Assembly (NCBI GenBank): GCA_018883755.1
Contig: JAHLFR010000032.1
Span: 1-34,529 of the forward strand
Length of the DNA: 34,529 nt
From: Candidatus Methanocorpusculum faecipullorum
GTDB lineage: Archaea > Halobacteriota > Methanomicrobia > Methanomicrobiales > Methanocorpusculaceae
Direction of reading: 5' to 3'
Every line of letters begins with the position of its first letter. The stretch's first letter is position 1. Under the pieces are notes generated by a model that worked only from the letters and a program-made list of their open reading frames with translations, searched no databases and had not been told where the DNA came from. The position numbers were made by a program, and so were the translations under genes. Shown here one piece after another: positions 26,535 to 32,822 of this stretch.

Positions 26535-27008
26535 TTACTGCACCTCACGAAGGATTAACTCAATGTTCACGGTATCTCTGTGTTTGGGAGTTGCTCTGCC
26601 CATTGCACGGGGGAAGATGGCTTTCATGCAGCGTCCTTTGTTTGCTGCGGCGTGGACAATAACCATCTTTTCCGGAGCAAGACCTGCATACTCAGCGTTC
26701 TTCTGTGCGGAGCGGATTAACCGGATGTACTCTGCGGCTGCCTTGACCGGATATCTTCCGGCGGCGGTGCCGAAGGTCTTACCGTTTAAGCTCTTCTGGT
26801 GACCAACGTTTCTTGCATAGCGGTGGAACGGTACAGCTCTCTTCAGAGCGATAACCTGTTCAAGGTATGCAACAGCGTCGTCTGCCATCATGTTGCGGAC
26901 GAGGTGGGCAATCTCCACTGCGTGCTTCGGAGAGCATCCAAGCTCGTTAGCCTTTGCACGGGCGATGTTGTCGCCGGTAAGTTTGTTACTGTATTCTGTT
27001 CTTGCCAT
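26535..27008 (-). CDS. rpl22: 50S ribosomal protein L22
   Basis: uL22, 157 residues from the ATG giving MARTEYSNKLTGDNIARAKANEL; a GTG nine bases earlier adds only MIV and overlaps the rps19 stop. Conserved regions are VPFHRYARNVGHQKSL and the tunnel-lining loop region MVIVHAAANKGRCMKAIFPRAMGRA (about 110-134). It is 2 bases from rps3. Confidence 0.96.
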   Translation of the reverse strand: MARTEYSNKLTGDNIARAKANELGCSPKHAVEIAHLVRNMMADDAVAYLEQVIALKRAVPFHRYARNVGHQKSLNGKTFGTAAGRYPVKAAAEYIRLIRSAQKNAEYAGLAPEKMVIVHAAANKGRCMKAIFPRAMGRATPKHRDTVNIELILREVQ

Positions 27009-27013
27009 GACAA

Positions 27014-27424
27014 TCACTTCAGCGGGACATACTTACTCGACCGGGTTGCACCAATACCGGCGCTACCGTGGCTGACCTTCTTGCGGGTAAGAGCGAACTC
27101 ACCAAAGTAGTGGAACACGCCCTCAACCGGAATCTCAACGTTCACGAACTCTTTACCGGAGTAGATGGCAACAGTCTTGCCGACCATTTCCGGAAGGATG
27201 ATCATCGAGCGGATGTGGGTTCTTACACCGTCACCGGCTGCGATCTTCGCACGAACATCCTCTTCATCGCGGGTGAAGCCGCGAAGAACCTTGCGGCGTG
27301 CTCCCGACGGCATGATCGGAAGAAGCTCATCCATGGACATGGCTTTGAGCTGCTCAATGGTGTAGCCGTGGTAGGTATACTCCTCTCGCCGCTTTGGCAT
27401 TCTCTTAGTAGTTTTCTTTGCCAT
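27014..27424 (-). CDS. rps19: 30S ribosomal protein S19
   Basis: uS19, 136 residues, of the archaeal/eukaryotic type with an N-terminal extension (MAKKTTKRMPKRREEYTYHG). The core VRTHIRSMIILPEMVGKTVAIYSGKEFVNV (about 67-96) and the ending GEFALTRKKVSHGSAGIGATRSSKY are family features. It follows rpl2 by 6 bases. Confidence 0.97.
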   Translation of the reverse strand: MAKKTTKRMPKRREEYTYHGYTIEQLKAMSMDELLPIMPSGARRKVLRGFTRDEEDVRAKIAAGDGVRTHIRSMIILPEMVGKTVAIYSGKEFVNVEIPVEGVFHYFGEFALTRKKVSHGSAGIGATRSSKYVPLK

Positions 27425-27430
27425 TTACGT

Positions 27431-28141
27431 TCACCTCCGGCATCCGGTTCTCCGTGCTGCAACATGTCCGACTTTCTTACCGGCCGGAGTTCCACGTGCA
27501 ACGGTCTTTGGCTTACCTGGGTGCTGGTGTCCTCCACCACCGAACGGGTGGTCGATAACGTTCATAGCAACACCACGGACACGCGGCCAACGGGTTGCCG
27601 AGGTCTTCATCTTGTGATACTGTTTACCTGCTTTCAGAACCGGTTTGTCACCGCGTCCTCCACCGGCCACAAGACCAATGGTTGCAAGACAGTGCTCGTG
27701 GAACCACTTTGGTTTGCCGGACGGCATGCGGACACCGACCTTGCCCTCGGATTTACCGATGACAACTGCCTGGACACCGCTTGCACGGACAAACTTTCCA
27801 CCGTCACCGGGACGTGCCTCAATGTTGCAGACAGCCATACCGGTTGGGATTAATGCGAGCGGAAGAGTGTTTCCGTTCTCGATCTTTGCCTCAGGTCCCC
27901 AGGCGATTTCTTTGCCGACGCCAACACCTTCGGTGATAAGCACGTACTCTTTCTTGCCGTCGATCTTTACAACTGCAATCGGGGTGTGGCGTGCTGGGTC
28001 GTGCTCAATGTCAACAACGGTTGCAGTGACAGTCTCGGTAAAAGAACCGAAGTGTTTCAGTTCTGCCTTATACTGGTGTGACGGGGCGCGGTAGGTTGAA
28101 CCTCCCTTTCCACGTGCCTGTGTACTAATTCTGTGTCCCAT
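27431..28141 (-). CDS. rpl2: 50S ribosomal protein L2
   Basis: uL2, 236 residues, close to the peptidyl transferase centre. It starts MGHRISTQARGKGGSTYRAPSHQ and has the conserved C-terminal MNVIDHPFGGGGHQHPGKP (about 199-217). The usual histidine-rich loop is intact. Confidence 0.97.
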   Translation of the reverse strand: MGHRISTQARGKGGSTYRAPSHQYKAELKHFGSFTETVTATVVDIEHDPARHTPIAVVKIDGKKEYVLITEGVGVGKEIAWGPEAKIENGNTLPLALIPTGMAVCNIEARPGDGGKFVRASGVQAVVIGKSEGKVGVRMPSGKPKWFHEHCLATIGLVAGGGRGDKPVLKAGKQYHKMKTSATRWPRVRGVAMNVIDHPFGGGGHQHPGKPKTVARGTPAGKKVGHVAARRTGCRR

Positions 28142-28152
28142 GTTGACTCACC

Positions 28153-28401
28153 TTACACGATTCCCAGCTGAGAGAGAATCTCTTCAGCAGCGTTATTCTC
28201 TTCGAAGGTAATGATTGCCTTCTTGGTACCCTTGGAAGTCATCATGGTGTTGATGGATGCGACCTTCTTACCGAAGTTCTTTTCCAGTGCTGCCTTGATG
28301 GACTCCTTGGTTGCTTCCTTTCTGACGATGAAGGAGAGCTGATTGGAGTTTTCCAGGAGAACCATTGCTTTTTCAGTTACAAGCGGGTGTGCGAGTGCCA
28401 T
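28153..28401 (-). CDS. rpl23: 50S ribosomal protein L23
   Basis: uL23, 82 residues, which with L29 forms the docking site for SRP and SecY at the tunnel exit. It has HPLVTEKAMVLLENSNQLSFIVRKEATK (5-32), the family pattern. It lies 2 bases after rpl4. Confidence 0.97.
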   Translation of the reverse strand: MALAHPLVTEKAMVLLENSNQLSFIVRKEATKESIKAALEKNFGKKVASINTMMTSKGTKKAIITFEENNAAEEILSQLGIV

Positions 28402-28403
28402 GA

Positions 28404-29150
28404 TTATGCCTCCCCGAGCTTCTTGACAGCGGCCTCAGTCCAGACAGTCAGTCTGCCTGCGTGGGTTCCGGGTGCCAGAACATTTGCGTTCAGAGAAGTG
28501 ACCGGCATGACATCAACACCTGCAATGTTTGCACCTGCGGTGAAACCGGGGGCTGCGGTGACGATTAAGACGGACTTTGCCTGCTTGTACTTGCGTCCGC
28601 GTGTCTTTCCGCGTCCTGCACGGATTGCACGGGAGTTCTTTGCACGCTCGAGGTCTGCACCGACGCCAAGGGCGATTAATGCTTTCTTGACTTCTGCGGT
28701 CTTTGCGAGTGCTTCAAATGCATCCTCTACAATAATTGCTGCATCACCTTCGAACTTGTGACCGCGGGCGGTGACGAGTTCGGTGTTAACGGTTGCTGCA
28801 ATTGCAGACCGGATTGCCTTTGCCTTCTCTTTCTTGTTGATCTTCTCAACAAGGATCTTCTCGACTTTTGGTGCGTGTGCCGGGTGACCGCCTTTGGTCT
28901 GCGGGACTTTTGCACCGCGGGATCCGTTCTTGATACGCGGGATCTTCGATTCACCGCGCTTGGAACCCCAGCCTTCTGCAGAGGTTCTCATACCTGCATA
29001 CGGGTTTGCACCGTACGGCTGATACTGCTCGCTCTGGTATGCGAGGACAGCTCTCTTGATGAGGTCCGGGCGGAATTCTTCGTTGAAGACTGCCGGAAGC
29101 TCGATCTCGTGGAGAACAGAACCGTTAATTGCTTTTACATTTGCTTTCAT
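28404..29150 (-). CDS. rpl4: 50S ribosomal protein L4
   Basis: uL4, archaeal L4/L1e type, 248 residues. It has GSVLHEIELPAVFNEEFRPDLIKRAVLA (about 10-37), the tunnel loop TSAEGWGSKRGESKIPRIKNGSRGAKVPQ (about 56-84) and the C-terminal TAAPGFTAGANIAGVDVMPV segment. It follows rpl3 by 8 bases. Confidence 0.97.
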   Translation of the reverse strand: MKANVKAINGSVLHEIELPAVFNEEFRPDLIKRAVLAYQSEQYQPYGANPYAGMRTSAEGWGSKRGESKIPRIKNGSRGAKVPQTKGGHPAHAPKVEKILVEKINKKEKAKAIRSAIAATVNTELVTARGHKFEGDAAIIVEDAFEALAKTAEVKKALIALGVGADLERAKNSRAIRAGRGKTRGRKYKQAKSVLIVTAAPGFTAGANIAGVDVMPVTSLNANVLAPGTHAGRLTVWTEAAVKKLGEA

Positions 29151-29158
29151 CGGTCAGA

Positions 29159-30160
29159 TCACCCCTGCTTGCTCTGGAGACTTACAAACTCAACAACAGG
29201 AGTCTGAATGGTCTGTTCACCCATACGGGTTGCGGGACGGATACGAATCAGGCGTTTTGCCGGACCCGGGATGGAACCTTTAATCAGGACATAGTTGCCG
29301 CGGACAAGACCGTAGTGGAGGAAACCTCCTGCCGGGTTGATTTCGTCCGGGTTGTCACCGAGTTTAATGATTCTCTTGTTGAACTCCGTACGCTGCTGGA
29401 ATCCCATCTGACCGGGCATCGGGACCTGCCAGCGAACGTGGTGCGGAGTCCACGGACCAAGAGTACCGATGTGACGGGTTTTCTTGGTTCTTGCGTGCTT
29501 TCTCTTTCTGAGCGTGATGCCGAATCTCTTGACAGCTCCCTGGAATCCCTTTCCTTTGGTGATTCCGGTGATGTCAGCGAACTGACCCTCGGAGAGAATG
29601 GAACTCATCTCAACGCTGGTGCCAAGAAGAGAAAGTGCGTAGTCAAAGCGTTCCTGTGCACTGCCGCCAGCTACACGGATTTCCATTAAGTCTGGAACTT
29701 TCTTCGGGACACCGGTAAGTGTCTCCGGCTGGGTGTACATCAGAACCATAACCTCGACGACATCTGCCATTGCGGCATTGATCTTCTCGGTTGCAGCAGC
29801 AGCATTGTGTGCCTTTGCTTTGGTGATTCTGCCGGAAAGTGCAGCAACATCCTCAGACCAGACTTCGGTAAGCGGGTGTTTGCCATAGGTGTCTTTGACA
29901 TAGACGCGGATTGCGGCAACTTTCATTGCCGGGATTTCAATAACGGTCACGGGGACCATAATTTCCTTGCCTTCTGTCGGGCTCTTTTTGTGATCGTCAA
30001 TCATAATGACGTGGGTCATGCCGGCTTTGTAGCCTGCAAAGCCCTGAAGCGTGGGCTGCCCGTTATACTCTGGCCAGGATTGGTACTTAGGTACAATGCT
30101 CTTGGCCCTCTTGCGAGGATAGTATGCGAGGGAACCGGCACGCGGTCTCACAGATCTCAT
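29159..30160 (-). CDS. rpl3: 50S ribosomal protein L3
   Basis: uL3 of archaeal length, 333 residues, and first gene of the large ribosomal operon. It begins [24 protein letters not shown] and has [20 protein letters not shown] (about 194-213), the finger that reaches the peptidyl transferase centre, then [26 protein letters not shown] lies about 14-18 bases upstream as a weak ribosome binding site. The 0.6-kb gap upstream is full of stem-loops. Confidence 0.97.
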   Translation of the reverse strand: MRSVRPRAGSLAYYPRKRAKSIVPKYQSWPEYNGQPTLQGFAGYKAGMTHVIMIDDHKKSPTEGKEIMVPVTVIEIPAMKVAAIRVYVKDTYGKHPLTEVWSEDVAALSGRITKAKAHNAAAATEKINAAMADVVEVMVLMYTQPETLTGVPKKVPDLMEIRVAGGSAQERFDYALSLLGTSVEMSSILSEGQFADITGITKGKGFQGAVKRFGITLRKRKHARTKKTRHIGTLGPWTPHHVRWQVPMPGQMGFQQRTEFNKRIIKLGDNPDEINPAGGFLHYGLVRGNYVLIKGSIPGPAKRLIRIRPATRMGEQTIQTPVVEFVSLQSKQG

Positions 30161-30736
30161 GTGTTAATCAGTCCTTAATACTGTGGTCTCTTCGTTCCTT
30201 TGGGAAGGAGAGACGTCTGCTGTGGTTGTCAATTATTAAACAACCGTTCTTTCACCATCAGCCTGCGATATTGCAAATCGCCTTCGACCATGGGACGTAC
30301 ATTCTAGTGTCGGTCTCCGCTCTCTGTGCAGATGCACAGATGCTTAGAAGACGGAAAGACGGGTAGCAATTGATCCATTAGGATATCCGCATGAACGACA
30401 ACGTCTTGTCTGTTCTTGTGGTTTTTATGCCCGAATGACGCATGTTACATGCGCGCCGCACAGTTGCGGCTTTCCAAGTCTCACGTAAGAGAACCTGACA
30501 GTTCACGCGCTCTTTGGTTTTCACAAAGAATGGGCTCGTCCTGCTGACGTTCGCCCTGCGCGCTTCATCAGACCTATTGAGGTCTTAATCCTTTGCGGGA
30601 TTTCCCACAAAAGGGTTACACGATAATGAAAACATCGACAGAATCTGCGTGTTTTCAAACCAACTGGATATCCACGATACACAGCAGCTATGCTGATATC
30701 AGCCTATGAAGGCTTCACTATTATTGGAAGAGTGAG
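30161..30736 (-). promoter_or_regulatory. Hairpin-dense region upstream of rpl3
   Basis: No gene is seen in this gap. It contains a chain of short inverted repeats: 30186-30214 (GTCTC/GAGAC outer, TTCC/GGAA inner), 30224-30245 (6 bp), 30265-30281 (5 bp), 30323-30340 (7 bp, 4-base loop), 30397-30410 (5 bp), 30439-30453 (6 bp), 30455-30470 (6 bp), 30479-30492 (4 bp), 30511-30529 (6 bp), 30570-30585 (6 bp), 30590-30614 (5 bp plus GGGA/TCCC core), 30628-30656 (7 bp plus inner stem) and one near 30701-30715 (AGCCT/AGGCT). It may be one long rpl3 leader or a leader plus a separate small RNA. Transcription is not proven by the sequence. Confidence 0.55.
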
Positions 30737-30744
30737 ATAATAAA
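30737..30744 (-). promoter_or_regulatory. Candidate promoter for the hairpin region and ribosomal operon
   Basis: On the minus strand ATTACCTTTATTATCTC gives a TATA box (TTTATTAT) that predicts a start near 30716, immediately ahead of the first stem-loop. A weaker AT-rich box GCATAAAAACC lies at 30419-30430, closer to rpl3, and could instead drive the operon with a leader of about 240 bases. Confidence 0.4.
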
Positions 30745-30783
30745 GGTAATGGAGGGAAAAAGATGAGCGAGAGTGCGCAAAGG

Positions 30784-31188
30784 TTATCCAAAGTAGAGAT
30801 CGCCGTCGGTGTTGAGATATACACGGATGTCTTCTCTGACATGCCGGCCTTTGATCTTTTCAGGCATGTAGGAACTGATGCGGTTGATTAAGGAGATACT
30901 GTCATATCGGATTTTTATGTTCAGAGGGGCTGCTGCCTGGTAGATGAGATGCGGGGCTTCCATAAGATCAGTGCCCGCAGCAAGGACACAGAGGTCTGCT
31001 GCATCAAGAGTGTAGAGAAATTCGAGAGTCTCTTTTGCACGCCGAATGTTTTCGTTCGCAGATTTTTCAATTGTACAGATGTTTGCTTTTGATGTCCCGA
31101 GACGATCGGCGATCTGCTGCTGGGTCATTCCTTGCTTGCGATATCTGATAACTTCCTTCTGGCGATCGGTAAGGAGAGTATCTTTCAT
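30784..31188 (-). CDS. Tfx family DNA-binding transcriptional regulator
   Basis: This 134-residue protein resembles Tfx, first described in Methanothermobacter as a factor that binds downstream of the fmdECB (molybdenum formylmethanofuran dehydrogenase) promoter. The N-terminus carries a helix-turn-helix: LLTDRQKEVIRYRKQGMTQQQIADRLGTSKANICTIEK is residues 5-42, a sigma-70 region 4/LuxR-like pattern. The C-terminal half (MEAPHLIYQ through RVYLNTDGDLYFG) is Tfx-specific. The start at 31188 fits a TATA box 27 bases upstream, so the mRNA is probably leaderless; a longer frame begins at 31221. It is divergent from mtd, a plausible but untested target. Confidence 0.85.
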   Translation of the reverse strand: MKDTLLTDRQKEVIRYRKQGMTQQQIADRLGTSKANICTIEKSANENIRRAKETLEFLYTLDAADLCVLAAGTDLMEAPHLIYQAAAPLNIKIRYDSISLINRISSYMPEKIKGRHVREDIRVYLNTDGDLYFG

Positions 31189-31498
31189 GGTTATTAATAT
31201 AAGTCTGTTAACTATAAACATATTTGGTTAAAGTACTGTACTTTTCCAGTACCCGACTGTGTAATCAGAATCTCGCCAATGAATTAGTTTCGGAGATTAC
31301 GCGCACAAATTTACAGGTATTTTGATAACTCCTAAAGAGAGAATAGCAGCGACTGATGATGAATGGGTTCTTGTGCGTAAGAGATTGAAGTGTGTCTTCA
31401 TGTGGTGCTATTGTAAGATGCCAAGATTTGGGGAGGTTTTTTCTTTAATACCAAATATTTCACCGTATTTTGTGAAGATGCATTATCAATTCACAAAC
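31189..31498. other. Divergent intergenic region between the Tfx-like gene and mtd
   Basis: No gene is assigned. The frame of mtd stays open upstream to 31322, but the residues look random and no ribosome binding site precedes the upstream start. An inverted repeat GTAATC (31261-31266) with GATTAC lies about 30 bases apart and could be a regulator site; AT-rich promoters lie at both ends. Confidence 0.4.
31212..31218 (-). promoter_or_regulatory. Promoter TATA box of the Tfx-like gene
   Basis: On the minus strand TGTTTATAG centres 27 bases before the ATG at 31188, the spacing that makes transcription start at or next to the start codon. This supports both the chosen start and a leaderless mRNA. 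Confidence 0.55.
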
Positions 31499-31506
31499 CT
31501 TATATT
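31499..31506 (+). promoter_or_regulatory. Promoter TATA box of mtd
   Basis: CTTATATT on the plus strand predicts a transcript start near 31528, giving a leader of about 31 bases made up of a hairpin and the ribosome binding site. Confidence 0.55.
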
Positions 31507-31530
31507 TGTTCTCGTCAATAATTTCATGTT

Positions 31531-31545
31531 CTCATTGAAAATGAG
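31531..31545 (+). promoter_or_regulatory. Stem-loop directly before the mtd ribosome binding site
   Basis: CTCATT-GAA-AATGAG is a perfect 6-bp stem with a 3-base loop, followed at once by AGGTG (31546-31550), which lies 8 bases before the ATG. The stem would occupy the predicted 5' end of the mRNA, so it may stabilise the message or tune translation. Confidence 0.45.
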
Positions 31546-31558
31546 AGGTGTAATAAAT

Positions 31559-32401
31559 ATGGTAGTTAAGGTAGGAGTTGCAAAACTCGGTAACATCGCA
31601 TCCGGTGTTATGGCAGAGCTTCTTTTAGATGAGCGTGCAGACCGTGAAGACATGATGACCTTCATGGCAACCTCCGGAACGAAACTGCAGAAGGAGGATG
31701 TTGACCGTGTTGTGTCCAACCTGAAAGCATGGCAGCCGGACTTCGCAATTGTTGTTTCCCCGAACGGTGTTCTTGAGGGACCGACCGGTGCACGTGAGGA
31801 CCTTGCAGCAGCAGGCATCCCGACGATCGTTATCACCGATGATGTGACGACCAAGAAGGAACAGTTTGCAGCACTCAAGGAGTCCAAGTTCGGATACATC
31901 ATCGTGAAGGCAGACGCCATGATCGGTGCACGCCGTGAGTTCCTTGATCCAATTGAGATGGCTGACTACAACGGCAACCTTGTTAAGGTTCTTGCAGTAA
32001 CCGGTGCATTCCGCAAGCTCCAGCTTGAGCTTGACAAAGTCATTGACCAGGTAAAGGCAGGCAAGAAGGGCGACGAGCTTGTTCTCCCGAAGGTTGTCCT
32101 TAACTCTGACAACTCCACCAAGGGCGAGTTCAACAACCCGTACGCACTTGCAAAGGCACGTGCAGCATACGAGATTGCACAGTCCGTTGCAGGCGTCAAC
32201 GTCAAGGGCTGTTTCATGACCAAAGAGTGGACCGACTACGTCCCAATCGTTGCATCTGCACACGAAATGATGCGTGTTGCAGCAGTTCTGTGCGATGAGG
32301 CACGTGAGCTTGAGAAGGCAGGCGACTCTGTTATCCGCAAGCCGCACAAGAAGACTGGTGAGATCGTCTCCAAGGTCGCTCTTATCAGCAAGCCTGAGTA
32401 A
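31559..32401 (+). CDS. mtd: F420-dependent methylenetetrahydromethanopterin dehydrogenase
   Basis: Mtd reversibly reduces methenyl-H4MPT to methylene-H4MPT with reduced F420, a middle step of methanogenesis from CO2. The 280-residue protein begins [31 protein letters not shown] and contains [21 protein letters not shown] (about 56-76), both diagnostic, and ends with the typical [23 protein letters not shown] region. The start has GAGAGGTG at good distance. Codon use (many GCA and CGT/CGC) fits a highly expressed gene. It stands alone with its own promoter and terminator. Confidence 0.98.
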   Translation: MVVKVGVAKLGNIASGVMAELLLDERADREDMMTFMATSGTKLQKEDVDRVVSNLKAWQPDFAIVVSPNGVLEGPTGAREDLAAAGIPTIVITDDVTTKKEQFAALKESKFGYIIVKADAMIGARREFLDPIEMADYNGNLVKVLAVTGAFRKLQLELDKVIDQVKAGKKGDELVLPKVVLNSDNSTKGEFNNPYALAKARAAYEIAQSVAGVNVKGCFMTKEWTDYVPIVASAHEMMRVAAVLCDEARELEKAGDSVIRKPHKKTGEIVSKVALISKPE

Positions 32402-32415
32402 GTATATTCAAAAAT

Positions 32416-32431
32416 ATTTTTTTCTTTTTTT
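32416..32431 (+). terminator. Poly-T terminator after mtd
   Basis: About 15 bases after the stop a tract of 14 T broken by a single C (TTTTTTTCTTTTTTT) follows an AT-rich stretch, typical of archaeal termination. Confidence 0.6.
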
Positions 32432-32512
32432 GCTGTAGTGTGTTGGACAAAATCCGATTGTGCAGAGATCATCATCGAGATGTTTGATAACGAGTTGTAC
32501 TTCTGTTTGGAT

Positions 32513-32525
32513 AGTAGGATTCAAT
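32513..32525 (+). repeat. Direct repeat copy 1 upstream of the S-layer-like gene
   Basis: AGTAGGATTCAAT occurs here and again, base for base, at 32537-32549, a period of 24 bases. Confidence 0.7.
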
Positions 32526-32536
32526 GATAAACGAAA

Positions 32537-32549
32537 AGTAGGATTCAAT
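32537..32549 (+). repeat. Direct repeat copy 2 upstream of the S-layer-like gene
   Basis: This is the second identical copy of AGTAGGATTCAAT, directly followed by the hairpin at 32551-32565. Confidence 0.7.
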
Positions 32550-32792
32550 CTAACAGCAACTGTTATGTAGCACATCATATGCACTGCATTCAAAGTTGTT
32601 GCTACTTAGCTCAGTATATTTCGTTGATCGATGAAATGTTCAGAATACAATAGTTACAAGGATTTGGTGTGTTTTTGAGGTAGATTTTTGTGTGATCATA
32701 TTATGACAGTATCTTTTTCTGAATTCTCGTCGATCTTTTTGTATCTATTATTTTTTGATATTTGCCATATTTTCCGGTAGTTTACCTATTGT

Positions 32793-32803
32793 GATTGAAT
32801 CCT
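32793..32803 (-). repeat. Inverted copy of the repeat core next to the ribosome binding site
   Basis: GATTGAATCCT is the exact reverse complement of AGGATTCAATC from repeat copy 2 (32540-32550). It ends 5 bases before the AGGAGGA ribosome binding site. Confidence 0.6.
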
Positions 32804-32822
32804 CATTTAGGAGGAATTACAC

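Larger units (their letters stand above)
32432..32822 (+). promoter_or_regulatory. Upstream region of the S-layer-like gene
   Basis: No gene is present. The region contains a 13-base direct repeat, an inverted copy of its core, a hairpin TAACAG-CAA-CTGTTA at 32551-32565 next to the second repeat, and several AT-rich strings that could be TATA boxes (AGTATATTTCG near 32612-32622, CATATTATG near 32696-32704, and the region 32740-32770). I cannot choose among them. AGGAGGA at 32809-32815 is a strong ribosome binding site. Confidence 0.45.

Noticed and set aside
25819-26802. Plus-strand open frame of 327 codons opposite rps3 and rpl22
   Set aside because: Both opposite-strand genes are certain, and the frame has no recognisable composition or start signal.
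30560-30575. CTGATGA on the transcript strand, resembling a hammerhead ribozyme core
   Set aside because: The required GAAA after stem II and a cleavage-site stem are not found nearby; the string is explained by the AGACCT hairpin and adjacent bases.
31322-31558. In-frame extension of mtd by 79 residues upstream
   Set aside because: The extra residues look random, other Mtd proteins start at [12 protein letters not shown]-type sequence, a good ribosome binding site lies before 31559, and a TATA box lies inside the extension.
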